Shown: positions 20,523-34,189, counted from the first letter of the stretch. The stretch: 38,106 nt of DNA from Apostichopus leukothele (GCA_010014835.2 JAAAKB020266818.1:1-38106), one strand, 5' to 3'. Program-made: numbers and translations. Notes: a model not told the origin generated them from the letters alone.

Positions 20523-23500
20523 TCATTGCTGTCAGCTGGATAAAAATTCAATATATACTCTTATTGTAAAGCAGTGAACTATTAACTGTACATAGATGTA
20601 TTCAGGACAGAGATTGAAATCACCCATCAAAGCAGACTTGTTTATTCAGGTTATCTACCTATAACGTTTATACTACTTGTTACAATTCAACTTAAAGAGC
20701 TCGTCCAGTGGCAGACAATGAGACTAGTATACATGGAGGAATATTTACATAGTGCTCTGCAACACTTACTTTCCCTATACATCATATACCATTATTTGAT
20801 ACTAATGTTCTAGCAATCCTAATAACCCTTGAATGCTCCAGAAAGATAAGAGATGTGGTTTAACCTTTACATCAGTTTTGCAGATATCCTGAAAAAATGC
20901 TCATTGCTATAAACTTGCAGATTTGTCCTTGCAGATTACACATTTGGAATGCTTGATTAGCAGTATTTATCATTTGAAGAATCATTACCAATGATCCATT
21001 TGCAATTTCCTGTTTTGATGTTGTTCACTGCAGTTGCATGTTGCAGTATATAAAAGTAAACCAATATCTAAATATTCACAATTTTCATATATTATTGGAG
21101 CAAACTGTTAAAACAGAGTCTCGCCACAAAACAAACCCTTTAACCACACAAAAGCTTGATCTAAGGGTACTGATGGTAGTCATGGTTACAGATATCCTTG
21201 ATATATGATTGGAAGGCTAAATGAAAGGTGTAAAGTACTGTATATAAATCTTTATTTCTTAAGTTCAAGATATCTGAGAGGTGATAAAGCCCTGCTCCTA
21301 AGAGCTATTAACACAAGATAGGTGGCAAACCAGAAGAGGAATCAAGCGGTAAAAGCAATTACTGAGAACAACTAAGAAGACTGACAAATTGATAACCTGG
21401 TTGATTTGGAAGGTTACTCAATAAACAGTACTTTTGCCATTTTAATATTATAATATATTTTAATATTGATTTAATTGGCACAGTGCCTTTTAGTGTGATT
21501 CTTAAAACTTGGCATTAGTTTCACAAATTTAAAGGAATAATCAGGTGGCAGAAAATATGGCACTACCAGAAAAGACAATTTAAATATTTCAACCTTGTAG
21601 GTAAGAATTTCATCTTGCTGCTAAACTCTAGATGTTTAAGTTACTTATTTATGCCAAATCAGTTCTTCAATATCCTACGAAATGGATTGCAATATCCTTG
21701 CATATAATACATGTCTTTAATTTGCTGGAATAATCTTCATGATTTTACCTGGAAATCAGATGCAATTGGAATGTTTCCTAGATGTCAATTTAGTATACAG
21801 GCCTCATCAACATGCAAATGTTTGTAAGGCAACAATATCTTCTATGGATAAAAGTTTCTTTTCTTCAAAAAATAAGAAGAAGAAAAAAAAAAGAAGATAC
21901 TTACAACTCATTGGCATGAATATTTCACTCACTGTTTTATTGTCAGATTAAAATCCTACAAATATCCTTAAATCCACATCTTTGTGATTGAACATGCTCT
22001 CAAGTATTCCTGATGTTTTCACCAGGCCGCAAGTTCAAACTAGTACAAATAATACAAACACATTACAGCACTTTTCTTTGGAGGTCACCAGGGTCAAAAT
22101 AAATTTGTTCAGACAGAAAGGCTCTTTGAGCGAGAACAAGTTTTCATGGGGGCAGAATTTGGGTTTACGAGGAACCTTTCCAATAGTGTTAGTCACATAT
22201 ATGTGTATTGTATCCTTAGCAGTTGATTGTAGGCCAACATAATATATTAAAATGCATTAATTCAATGCTGAATTGCATGAACAACATCCCAACCTCCACC
22301 ATTAATGAGAAAATGTTTAATTCAGTTGTAGAAGAATTAGACCAGAATTTCAGGTGTACATCTCCCCTATTCAACCTCATACAAAACTTGACGAGTATTT
22401 TTACCACAATCTTCTATTAAGACCTAAATTTAAGTCTACAGTAATTCATATTCTCAATATATATCAGAGTGTACTACTTGATGTCTAATATGTTTAATTT
22501 TTAGAAATATCCTTTTTGGGGAAGGAATCCCAGTCCCATATGCATGGAAATTGGCTATAATGACCCAGGACCACATCCCTTACAGTACAGGAAAGGGGGG
22601 GGGTAGAATCTGGTCCTTCACCTTTGAAATCTGGCACTGCTTCCACTACATGTACTATGTAGTAGGCTGTACTAGTATATTCCAGTGACAAATTTTGTCC
22701 TGCAACAAAAGACAACAGCACCCCTACCCTCCCGTACGGTGAGACTGAAGATTTTCCTTGTTGGGAAACTACCATCAACATTAGTGCCTTCTAGGAGTCC
22801 TGTGGGGAAAAATTTTATAATACTCAGAAACTCCTCATGATTTCCTTCAAAACACATGACAGCCAAGGCAATTTGTGTGCTGTTTTCTGAACTCTCAAGT
22901 ACGAATTCACAGTTTGGAACCACAAAAAACACATCAATGAAGAAATAAAAGATAATGAACAACCTCTTTTCTTAGCATACAGTTTGTAAATTGCAACGTT
23001 TTGGCTTGCTTGGTAAAAACAAAAGGCGATGTAGTAAGGCTTAATTGCCACACCATAGCAGTTTAGTGGTACAGTAGGAACTTCTAGGTAGCACTTGGTA
23101 AGGTACAAAATGGATCACAAATATCACAGAATCACAGCAAAATTGGCAAGACAAAGCCTTTATTATTTAAGAGTCAATCTCAACAAACAAAACTTAGTTA
23201 AAAGAGAACTTCCTGACCACTGGGCAGGAGAACTTAGAAACTTAATATGATTTTAAAATTGTATGGGATGCCATCCGTAAGCAACTATTTTTCTTCTGAA
23301 GGGTGCAATCCAAGCCGTCTAGACCATTGTAGACCTCTACATGGCCAACTCCAAGGGTTACTGCCAGATAAGAAATCTATCAGTCACCAGGGAGTTTCCA
23401 TAACAACTTCCTGCAATAACTAGCAGGCACCGCAGTATCAGTCTTGTTACATAATATTCAGTCAAGTGTGTCAGTAGCTCTTGCATGAGAGCATTTAATA

Positions 23501-25159
23501 AGGTCAACAACCATGTAACAAGGTTACTGCCAGACTGCGATTGACATTTAGGATGCAACCTTAGATGAGAAATGTAAGTTTCATACACCAGAATATTAAT
23601 GGCACAAATGTCTCAGAATTTGTCTCTGATATAATTTTAGGCTGAATAAATATGTAACTGTTTAAAATAATTCCATGTAGTACCCAATGACAAAATTTTA
23701 AAGAATTGCCCAAGAGATCTGGCAGCAGAAGTGAAAAACAAACATGTTGCCATCAAGCATTACAATATGTCAGTATATATATGCATTGAGGTAAAACTTT
23801 TCTTGCTTGCATTCCCATGTACTTCTCAGGAGAAAGTAAAGTGATGTTCAGAATTAAAAGATGTTTTAAATTAATTAAGAAATTAAACTCTTTACCCTAC
23901 CTATGTCTAACCTAGTGATCATGTGATCAATAGTGGACCAAAAGCTTTTTTCCTTCACAATTTTTGCAACATCACTCACCAGCCATAATGTTTTGCTCCC
24001 CATTGATGTGTAGAATTAAGCCAATAAACTTGTAAATGTAGTATTGCCGCACGTTTGCCAAGTGGTTCAAGAGCTACAGTAGTCCAAGCTCAGTTTATCA
24101 GTACTTAGCTTTGCTAAGGAATGGATACTTTTATATGCATGCTACACAAGGAAAGCATGAACAGGCTTCACAGCTTAAGCTTTACAGATTTATCACATAT
24201 ATACTGTATACAGTGTTAACAGATACAAGTTATTGTGGCCAGTTCCTTCAATCTGAGGATACAGATACAGATTGCAAAGCTGACGTTCGTCAACATTCAA
24301 TCTCAATGGGAGTTCACATTGTGAAATGCTTTGCCCTTCCCACATGCTATACATACATAGTTTCCATATGTGAAATGTAATGAGTGCTCATGAATTGTGT
24401 GGAGCAGTTTCCTTTGTTTGATAAATTTTCCAAACAATCAATTAAATTGTCATCATTTATATCTGCAAACGGAGTGAGTTAGAACATTTGTAACATAGTG
24501 GGATAATTTCACCTTAGTCATAAACATGTGACATGCATTTACCCCAGTCCAAGTTGCCTGGCATAGAATGTATGTTGCAGATGCCAAACTGACAATGTTT
24601 GCACACAGGTGTTTTGTTTGGTAGTTAAAGTGTATTACATTATTGACAGTTAGTAGTTCCATAACAACTCCCTGGTAGTACTTGGAATATTGTAGTACTT
24701 TACGTGCTTACATGTTTCATGTTAGATACAGAAAAATCAGTTTCAGTAGGATACCATCATGTTTGCCAAGTAATGGAAAAATAGTAAAAGACTTTGAAAC
24801 AGCATACACATGCTAGAGCCTTAAATCATCCCAACCTTAAGACATCATAATACATATATGATGTGAACTCATTGACTATATTAACTGTGTGGAAATACTC
24901 TATAAATTTTTATAGGTGTGCCTCTGGTGATTCATTGCAAAAATACACTTAACATTAACACTGCAGATTTAAGTGGTAACCATTACTGACTGCAAGTGAT
25001 CAGCTAGGTTCTTGTTCTTTACATATCAAGTACAGTATGAAAACTTAGCCTTCACACAAAATCAAAAATATTTATTAGCCCAATATAGCATTTAGACCTA
25101 ATTATAGACCTAATTTATAGTCAGATTGCACCATCTAAACTCTCAATTTCTCTTTATGT
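20523..25159. other. Intronic stretch, no gene recognised
   Basis: Contains a purine tract at about 21868-21896, a G-run at 22595-22603 and several overlapping minus-strand frames at 22494-23108 without recognisable domains. The segment near 22554 (gacccaggaccacatccc) resembles part of the hAT-like end at 25160-25259. Confidence 0.5.
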
Positions 25160-25259
25160 AAGTGGGAGGACCACCATCCTCCCACCCTCCTAAATTGGTG
25201 TCTGATTCAATGATCCCAGGACCATACCCCTCCTTTCTAAACTCCTGGATCCACTCCTG
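25160..25259 (-). mobile_element. Possible hAT MITE end
   Basis: Read on the minus strand it begins CAGGAGTGGATCCAGGAG and continues with a G-rich run. This resembles the CAGGGGCGGATCCAGG tips of invertebrate hAT MITEs. The partner tip and target duplication were not found. Confidence 0.35.
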
Positions 25260-26131
25260 ATATTTTATAAGGTAATCGTGTCCACGGGTGAATGTCCCCT
25301 ATTTTTAATGACCTGATTTCCACCATTTACAATTGCACAAATACACACGCTCATTCACTATCACAACTTCATAGATTCTTTTTGCCTTCGCCAAAGAATC
25401 AAAGATGTATTTGGAGTTTATCAAAGATAAAAAAGAGGAAACCGAAGGGATTTCTCTTTGAATATGTATGTATACACAGCTGTCAGTGCTAATGCTGATA
25501 ACACATCATAAACAACAGAATGCGTATTACCTAGCAAGTAGAAATAAATGAATAATAAATCTGTTGTAACAGTGGAAGATCAACTGGATGCCATTATAAT
25601 GCCATGCTGATCAAAATACGGGGGGAAAAAGAATTATTTAGTTTCCTGAATTAACTGGTGTTCATTTCTCTAAGTTGTTTTTAACAAGACATACACTGGA
25701 CCAGAGATAATGTACATACTGTATACGTTATTGTGACCGGGATGAGGGATCGTACTTTAATAATTGACAAGAATATTATGATTCAGGTTTTTCAAGTATT
25801 GTAAGACCAAAATGGCAACTGTATTGGTGTTTGTTCTGATTCTCCTGATTTAATTTATAACATATTCATGGTAATATTGACACTGATTGTAACATTTATA
25901 TGATTTTTCACTGTAAAACTTCAAGTTTGGACTGTATAAGGAAGATATTAAAATCTCAAATACACAGAATAATCTATCTAGAGGTGGTGGCCCATTGGGG
26001 TAACCTTAAGCCACGTGATTTACAGTTTACATGGATAAGAAACCCACTAAAGCTAGCGCCCTTTGAATTCCATGTCCCAGTAAATGTTCTGAGCTGCTAC
26101 TGTAAGCTTTCTATGTATCCTTGTAGAATAT
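25260..26131. other. Family A 3' tail, then unassigned sequence
   Basis: The first ~115 bases lead into the end hairpin at 25374-25400 and look like its 3' tail. After the hairpin I see no gene. Confidence 0.4.
25374..25400 (+). repeat. 3' end hairpin of a truncated family A element
   Basis: GATTCTTT (25374-25381) pairs perfectly with AAAGAATC (25393-25400). Against the copy at 15471, the sixth base of the left arm changed C to T and its partner changed G to A, so pairing is kept. The inner GCC/GGC pairing is lost. Confidence 0.65.
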
Positions 26132-26570
26132 TAACCAGGAAGCCAAAGGCTTTGTGATTCCTTGTCATATAATTTTCACTCAACTATCTGACTGGTATAT
26201 GCAAGTGAGTTAACTTATTCAATAAAGTCAGAACCAGATGAACATGGATTTCCAGCTCCCTAGACTATATTACATACATTTGTAATACTCACATGAGGGC
26301 ATCAACAAAATTTAGTCACTGATAAGGATTTTACAATACGCAATATTAGATATTTTCTGCTAAACTGTTTCAATATCTGGAAAGAACAGTCTTGCTATGA
26401 GGAATACAATCACGTAAAGCTCTATGAATACATGGACATTCTCATTTACCTAATTACGCTAACAAATATCACTTTCCCTAAAATCATCCAGTATATCACA
26501 AAGATACAGTGAATTTTGAGACCATTTTAGTGACCTGTTGGCCAATTGATGCTTAGACTGTGACAAAGGA
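26132..26570 (+). mobile_element. 5' region of a second family A element
   Basis: Homologous along its length to 14032-14540. Shared landmarks in order are aaccag-aagccaa, tgtgattccttg-catataat, gagtgagttaa-like, gggcatcaac, ggaaagaacagtctt, atcatc-agtat and ttttgag-ccatt. Tandem units do not follow directly. The next ones are at 30480, so this copy is broken or interrupted. Confidence 0.65.
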
Positions 26571-26914
26571 GTGTGTGTTTATTAAAGTCCCCCAACACAA
26601 GAGTATGGATCCTTGGATTTTTTTCAAACCTATTGTACAACAATTTATATTGAGACCCTTTAAACTACACTACACTGAAATTGATGCAACTGTGTTAAGT
26701 GTGTTAACTGAAAGACTGCAACAGATAAATGCTGTAGAATCGCACAACTAACTGATGTTTTTGTACTTCAATGCACACGGTATCAGTTAAAACCTGTATT
26801 GTACAGTAGGTGTCAGTCATTTAAGAAATGTTTGCTAACAACATTTTTCTTGCACAGAACAAATGTTAAAGAGATAACAAGCAACACAGAATGACTGCAC
26901 AAAAATATTGGCAT

Positions 26915-27004
26915 TAAACCAATGGCATCCATGGATTGTCAATCTAAACCAATGGCATCCATGGATTGTCAATCTAAACCAATGGCATCCATGGATTGTC
27001 AATC
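26915..27004 (+). repeat. 30-bp unit, three perfect copies
   Basis: Units starting taaaccaatggcatccat lie at 26915, 26945 and 26975 with no differences between them. The period is a multiple of three, so one frame reads NQWHPWIVNL repeatedly, but that frame starts only at TTG and has no other support as a gene. Confidence 0.95.
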
Positions 27005-27549
27005 TTCAACTTGACCCAACTGTCCTTTGGTTTGTGTACCATTTACAATTCTTGGTTATGGCTCTTAATCAGTATGAAATGATTGTTATTTCTGTAACTG
27101 AACTGATTTACATGAGTTTATGTAACTGATTGCTACATATGCACCAATATGGCATTTCCCTGGCTGTTTAGGGATTCATGAGAGGTTGAAAACTACGTAC
27201 AGCTCCCCAATATTTCTGAACAAGTTTAATATTGCACACACTGCTAAGGGATACAGTAAGCTGTGTCATTAGCACAGCGGCTACACAGGACTATGGCCTA
27301 AAGGCCTGCATATCCATAGTTGCAACTAACAGAGCATTATGAGGAGCCCAAGGGATTTTATTATTAAAATATTCATTAAATTTTGAGACAGCAAAGAAAT
27401 TGCAATGGCTTCAGTTTTCTATCAATTGCATTCAAAGTAATCAAATTCGGCTAGCTTCAAAAGTTGATCAGATACCCTAAGGATTTGATTAAAACCTAGG
27501 CATAGATCTTAACTGTACACCAAACTACACAGCAAATACAAAACAAGTA

Positions 27550-27563
27550 CCCCCCCCCCCCCC
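27550..27563 (+). repeat. C14 homopolymer
   Basis: Fourteen consecutive C bases. Length is liable to sequencing error. Confidence 0.9.
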
Positions 27564-29104
27564 AAGGGAAGAAGATAAAAGCAATTGTAGCTAGCAACAA
27601 ATTTATAGGCAAATAACATGTCAAATTCATGCTTGAATTCAGCTAATAAAGTTTCCATTTTTACGTAAAACATTTTTATTTACAGCATATCCATAGACAA
27701 AACAATGAAAATACATAATTAAATTAAGCAAATTTTTGTACTATCTTTTAATAGTCTGTCTCTCCTCTAAGTTATTTACACCAGCTGACTATGTTTGCCT
27801 CTCATATGTTCAAGGGTGTCACCATGTGGGGAGGGGCTGGGGGTGTAGCACCCTTCATAAATTATTTTAAGTTGGGCCAGAGAAACTGCTGTCAGGAAAA
27901 TATTGTGGTTTGTTAGGAAACCAAATTTTTTTTCAAGGTTTTTGGAAAAACAAAATGTAAAATCCCATTAGGGCAATTACGGTACATCATATCAAGGCTC
28001 ATATCAGCATGTTCATTACACAAATGTACAACCTATATACAGTATACTTGTACCGTCCACTTTTTTTACCCAATTTCACGGAGCAAACGTCTGAAAACAC
28101 CTGTTTATTCATTGCAATGGAAAGAAATGACACAATTTTGCAAGCTACATCGGTAAGACCAAAAGAAAGATACTATTCAAGAGAAGAAACCTAACACAGG
28201 CTAGCCACGAAATTGAAAATAGTCCTATGCCTAACAGTCGTAAACAAAACAGAGAGATTTGATTGGCGCATGATCTGTTGGGCAGAATTTCAAATTTTGA
28301 TTGAAGTTTTTAGAATCTACAGACTCTTTAATAAATCTGGCGAATTTTATTCAGCTCAGAATGTGTAACGACAGATAACTCAATAAAAATAATGAATATT
28401 AATATGAAAATTGCATAGAACGGTGTCATTTCACTGAGCTTTTAAGGCAGTATTAAAAGCTGGAAAGGTCAAAGTTTAAATTTGGCAAACACACATTGAG
28501 ACTTTAAGAATTGCTGCATGCCAGTTCCACGGCAGGTGTTTGACTGCTGGTCACTATTAACTACACTGGACACTCATATTGAGTTATGTACACGCCTACA
28601 CGGTCCAAGATTCTTTTCAAGAGGAGCTGACAAGCCTGACAGTCATCTTTGTAGATGCTACAGTGGACATCTCATAATTTCTAAATTCATCTCCAAATTT
28701 CGACATGATATGCTAAAAATTCTGATGTGTTATCCGCAAATTTTTGAAATTTATCTTGAAATGTTGATGGATGCTGAGAGTCAAATGGCTCATTTGATTG
28801 TTCAATTGTTCACACTGCAGTTTCAGCATCCATGACAGTTGAGCTAGAAGTGTCTCAATTTCAAATTTATATTTCATATGTTTGTACAAGACAAATATGT
28901 CAATATAACATAACAGTAGGAAGCTTAACCTATGAAGGACACTAGAAAAACAGCAAGGATGTTATCTACAGTACTTATGGGTTATTCAAGATTTTGAGGT
29001 AAAAATACTAGCACCCCTTAGTGGTCAAAGCTTAGTGACACTGCCTTTATTCAAGCTTTAATGATAAGCTTGGAAATAATAAGGTATATCCATGAACATA
29101 TCAG

Positions 29105-29138
29105 TCATACACGCAAAGCAATCATACACGCAAATGAG
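29105..29138 (+). repeat. 17-bp tandem duplication
   Basis: Two adjacent copies of tcatacacgcaaa followed by a diverging 4-base tail. Confidence 0.8.
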
Positions 29139-29251
29139 AAAATAATGGTCCCATTTGGTACAGTTTGCAAGTTGTTACCCTCAAAATGTTTTGGTTTTCA
29201 TATGTTGTTAACCAATATGGCCAAATAATGGTATTTCCATATTAGTAATAG

Positions 29252-29274
29252 TAATGTTGGGTCACCCAACATTA
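29252..29274. repeat. 23-bp palindrome
   Basis: TAATGTTGGGT (29252-29262) and ACCCAACATTA (29264-29274) are exact inverses about one base. A second perfect palindrome, CTGTCAA-a-TTGACAG, follows at 29340-29354. Confidence 0.9.
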
Positions 29275-30479
29275 GAAATAACTTGGCATAACATAGTTAT
29301 TTCATTGTTAAAACAAGGTCACTTTGTCACATTTGCTGTCTGTCAAATTGACAGTGGATAACTCCTACATACCATAGCTTTCACAATATGGCAGTTTCTA
29401 AGCTCTCACTTTAGCTCATTAATTGTTAAGTTGGATTAAGAACCTTGAAATGAGTGTCTTATCTCCTAATATTTGTCTATGACTACCACAGTACAACTAG
29501 AGCAACTCTGTACAAGTACAGTATATGCAACTGGTAAAGGTCATTGTTGACTGAATTGTATAGACAGCAACACACTTAGATAAATCCTTGCTGGATGAAA
29601 TAAATTATGCATAGTAGCCATTTTAGCCCTAGATGTTTGTAGACTTCATACTAAACATATGACCAAAAACATGTTTTGAAGAATTATCTATGCATGAAGT
29701 ATATCTGTTTGGAGCAATCTATCCCACTGGTAAAGTTTTCATCTTTTAAAACACTGAAGATATACAAATAAATATTCACAGTGATTGTTCCTTTCACTAT
29801 AGAAGAGCATAACAATTACTAGAAAGAGCCTTTACAGAAAACCCACTCGGTTTGGATATGAACAACATTTACCTCATGTTTGATGAAAATAACAAATATC
29901 ACGTCATAACATTTCACTTGATTCATTAATTCAATGTTCAATTGTCACAACTGTGACACATACATTGTATTTGGCAGATTCTAGCTAACAAGTGGACACT
30001 CTAATACAAGAAAATTGATGAGGCATGTGACCAAACATCTGTACTAACACTGAAACACAACTGGTAAACTTTGCTATTCACTTGTAACACGAGTGGTCCT
30101 ATTAACATATAAGGTCTTCCTAGGGTTTACTAACTGGTATAACAGATTTGTATAGACCATCAATTAGCTGATTTCAGATTCATTGTGTCCAAGAGGGTAG
30201 TAACGTGTTGAGAATTTATATCAGGTTGTGGACATCAAAGATTCAAATTAAAAGTTTAGCTTAATTAATAAGAATTAACTTTTAATATGATGGTTTAACT
30301 CTGCTAAATCAAAAATCAGTGTGATTTACTGATGTAAAGCATCAAAGAGTTTTAATGTTAGCATGTAGGTAGTCTACACTTCCTTCCCTTCAACTTACCA
30401 TACTTCTATGGTATCTTTACAACATAACCTGGCACTAACCTTACCTTGTTTGTTAGATATGTTTCATTCAAAGCAAATA

Positions 30480-30828
30480 ATGAAAGTTTCTTGAATCTTT
30501 GAACATGACTGTTTGCACTAAGGTGGATCCATATGCCAGTTACTGTGATTACAAGAATTTTACTGACTTTCACTTTGACCTCAAGAGATCCTCAGATGTA
30601 CAATTTCAATGGGGTTCTTGTTCTCCCATAGGGAGATCTATACACCAATTCAACCATATTGACCACAAATGACATTCGATCTCCACTAATTTTAGAAGGT
30701 TTCTTTTACTCAATACAAATCCACATACCAAGTATAAGTTCACCCATCATGTACTTTTAGAGCATCTACAAACAGAAGCACACACACCATAACAACTGCA
30801 TCAATTCCTTTTGCCTCTGGTAAGGAAT
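30480..30828 (+). mobile_element. 5'-truncated family A element with end hairpin
   Basis: About two units (cactttgacctcaagag; ttgaccacaaatgacattcgatc) are followed by the end hairpin at 30804-30828, where ATTCCTT pairs with AAGGAAT and GCC faces GGT. Same orientation as the other copies. Confidence 0.65.
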
Positions 30829-30959
30829 CATTAATTGATCTGGGGGCAAAGGTGATCTCTTATTGGCAAAAGCATCAACCAGAACTCAATGGGCTCTGCA
30901 GTCCTAGCCACATTTTATATGAAAACATTGAACAGTGATACTGCACACAAAGCTTTTAG

Positions 30960-31860
30960 GTGTTGACCATAACTGACTTCAACAAGGGTCTAGCACTAAA
31001 GTGTATCTGCAAAACAACTATAAAGTCATGCATTACTTTGACTTTTGTTGACCTCAAATGGTCGTTCAAATTCTTAAAAAACAAGAGAGTTGGTTCATGC
31101 ACTGTTTTGGCAGATTAACACAACAAATATTACGTTTTAAATAGGTTTTTCCTTTGGAATCATCATGCTTACATGATTTTCAGAATTTGTATATTGTTTA
31201 AACTTTAAATGACCATTGACTGTTAAAGAAAACATTAGGAATTTAACTAGGGGGAACCTACCGTAAATACTGCATAAGTCAATGTTAATCCATAGTTTAA
31301 TAAAATCTAATAACTCAGCCAAACATTTCTATTTACTTCATACCAACAACAGAGCACACTTGGGTTAGATTTAGGACAATTTGTCCCTTTTGCTGGTGCC
31401 AATGTTTATCCTTTTGCTGGTGCCTATGTTTATGCTTTAAAAGATTCCCAGTCTTTGATTTCTGTTGGCCTCAAATTACATTTTTCCACAGGAAATAATA
31501 GGGTTGTTGTACTTGCTACTATGGGTTTACCAATACACACAAAGTGTGACGTTCAACCAAACTTTACCTAAGCAGTTACCTTGTTTTCAAGTTTTCAACT
31601 ATAACCACTTCAAATGACATTTGACCTACATCTTCAATAGGGGTTCTTGTATTTACAAGGGGAACCTACATTCCAAGAATGAAGTTCCACCAGGCTACAC
31701 TGTCTGAGTTATCATGTTTAAAGGTTTCCAGACTGCCCTCTATTTATCACAAAATTTTCACCTCCAACAGTTCCACTCAACTTTTTGCACTCACCAAAGG
31801 GTGCCACTATGAACTTCAACCAAGAATGGACATTTTGAGTTACAAACACACACACAAAGA
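30960..31860 (+). repeat. Diverged family A tandem array
   Basis: Recognisable unit cores include ttgttgacctcaaatgg (about 31045), tctttgatttctgttggcctc (about 31454), cacttcaaatgacatttgacct (about 31609) and tatcatgtttaaaggtttcc (about 31711). A separate 24-bp duplication with one mismatch sits at 31386-31433 (ccttttgctggtgcc-atgtttat). No end hairpin is seen. Confidence 0.6.
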
Positions 31861-32475
31861 ATACAATTGAATACACATCCCCCAACCTCTTTTCATTCTA
31901 ATAAGGGACAACAACATACAATATTTTCAAATTTGGTATTGATAAAGGATGTCAGATATCAAAACCTGCCTTTACCAACAAATCATGAAAAAGAATCTCC
32001 AAGATAAAACTTTGCAAACCAGAAAGGGTGATGAATGTCATTGAAAACAACATAGAAGTAACAAAATGGTTAACATAGCAATAACATTTTACTTTTCAAA
32101 GTTATGAAACAACCAATCTTGAGGTGTTCACTTCATTATATGAGGTCACATCCATTAATGTCACACTTATCAATATACAAGAAAGATTATCACAAATCCA
32201 CCTCCATGCAAATGTGGGCCTGTGAGTTCCCACTGTCAGAGTTACCTACCACCCAACCTAATGAAACTACAAAAGCTGGTCTAAATCAAACTGTACTACA
32301 AAATAACAGAATATACCATTCAAGTCATTAACATGCTTTTGAATACCTTTCAGCAAGTTTGTGAGGTATAGGTACATAAATCAGTTCATAAAGTAGTCCA
32401 TTCTGACAACCTTTTCAACACTGTTATTGGAAAGAAAGCAAAGTTGGTTGTTCTTCCAATTATTCATAAACTTAC
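31861..32475. other. Intronic stretch, no gene recognised
   Basis: No coding or repeat structure identified before the RIOK2 donor at 32475. Confidence 0.5.
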
Positions 32476-32545
32476 CCCCAATTCTGTCTGCAATTGCTTC
32501 ATGTAACCACTGGCTGTGACTTCTATATCAATGTGACCTTCAGTG
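32476..32545 (-). CDS. RIOK2: RIOK2 internal exon (end of kinase domain)
   Basis: 70 bp between a clear acceptor (tttctattttgtcacag) and the donor GTAAG. Its first base completes the AG-C codon left by the upstream exon. Then follow TEGHIDIEVTASGYMKQLQ and TELG, ending in phase 0. The same place in human RIOK2 reads 'DTLDVEVSASGYTKEMQ', so length and register agree without gaps. This is the short segment that closes the RIO domain before the disordered acidic linker. It lies 1185 bp from the upstream exon and about 15.5 kb from the terminal exon. Confidence 0.93.
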
Positions 32546-32649
32546 CTGTGACAAAATAGAAAGTAAACAACATATTATTCCCCCGTCATAAATGAATAGT
32601 TTGTTCCGTTATTACACGGAAGGTATCATATGAGAATAAAACTATAAAG

Positions 32650-33560
32650 TCAACTGGACTATTGATTCCTACTGTAGCTTTGCATTTGAGGACATTTAAT
32701 GTAAACTTAACAAGTGGATCCACATACCAACCATACACATTTTGAGTTACTGTGATTTCAAGGTGTGTGCAGACTTTGCCCTCTGCTGACCACAGATAGA
32801 ATTTTTGTATTTAATAAGATAGACCCTTATATCAAGCACAAAGTTCATTCAAACTTTACTTTTGAAATTGCTTTATTTTATGTTTTCAGACTTTGACCTC
32901 TATTGACCTCAACTGACCTATTACCTCCACAGACAACAACAGTGCCTTGCACTTAAGAAGGTAAATCCATATACCAAGTATGAATTTAAGTAAGCTTCAC
33001 TTTTGCAGTTATCTTTGTTTTCTTCACATTTTGACATCTGGTAGCCTCAAATAATTTTGACCTCTACAAAACAAAACGGTTCTTGCATTGTGTTAGGTGC
33101 ATCCACATAATAAGTGTTAAGTTCAACTCAGGTATACTTTTCAAAGTTATAATGTTTAAAAAGATTTAAGACCTTGTCCTTTTCTTTGACCTCAAATGAC
33201 TGTTGATCTCCACAGAAACTAATAGGGTCTTTGGACTCAATATAGTGGATCAACATACCAAGTATGCAATGTATGTGTGATGTACTTTGAGTTATTCGGT
33301 TCACAAGGTTTTAAGACATTGACCTCTGTTGACATCAACTGGCCTTTTGATGTACACATAAAACAATATAATATTTGAACTTATCAGGTGAATCCATAAA
33401 CCACCTATGAATTTTATTCAAGCTTCAGTCTTTGAGTTGCAGTGTTCACAAAGTTTTCAGACCTAAGCCTTGCTGACCTCTACAAAAACAAACCTTGGGT
33501 TTTGTACTCACTAAGGGAACACACATACAAAGTATCCAACATGCTCTTTTTAAGTTTTTT
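32650..33560 (+). repeat. Family A tandem array inside a RIOK2 intron
   Basis: About six diverged units with cores near 32775, 32895, 33035, 33185, 33320 and 33465 (for example actttgacctctattgacctc and cctcaaatgactgttgatctcc). It occupies most of the 1185-bp intron between the exons at 32545 and 33731. No exact DR1 motif survives in it. Confidence 0.7.
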
Positions 33561-33678
33561 ATTTTCAAGAAAAGAATAATAATTATCTAACTTATTCACT
33601 TTTCTTATAACAAGAAGATAATCCCTCCACCAAATTGTTAATTGTTGAATAATAAATGGTATAATTATATTAACATCA

Positions 33679-34189
<511 letters not shown>

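Larger units (their letters stand above)
26571..30479. other. Intronic stretch, no gene recognised
   Basis: Includes the 30-bp triplication, a C-run, a GGGGAGGGGC-rich patch at 27815-27862 bounded by AAGGGTG/CACCCTT, and two palindromes near 29.3 kb. The longest open frame (28518-28835, 105 codons) has no recognisable domain. Confidence 0.5.
16960..32475 (-). other. RIOK2: Long RIOK2 intron (about 15.5 kb)
   Basis: Bounded by the acceptor at 16960 and the GTAAG donor at 32475-32471. The flanking exon phases match (0/0). I found no further RIOK2-like exon inside, but a short poorly conserved exon in the acidic linker could be missed. Contents are AT-rich sequence, microsatellites, palindromes and fragments of family A, listed separately. 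Confidence 0.65.

Noticed and set aside
22554-22630. Possible further hAT MITE (gacccaggaccacatccc with G-run)
   Set aside because: Similarity to 25200-25259 is short, and no CAG tips or 8-bp duplication could be placed.
22494-23108. Three overlapping minus-strand frames of 94-96 codons
   Set aside because: Overlap each other in different phases, no domains, and no continuity through splice sites.
26915-27004. CRISPR-like array
   Set aside because: Units are contiguous with no spacers, in an animal genome. This is a minisatellite.
28518-28835. Longest open frame (105 codons, plus strand)
   Set aside because: Inside the RIOK2 intron, no recognisable domain, no splice context or homology. 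Length is within chance for AT-rich DNA of this size.
26132-30828. Single very long family A element from 26132 to the hairpin at 30828
   Set aside because: About 3.9 kb of unrelated sequence without tandem units separates the 5' region from the array. Two broken copies are simpler.
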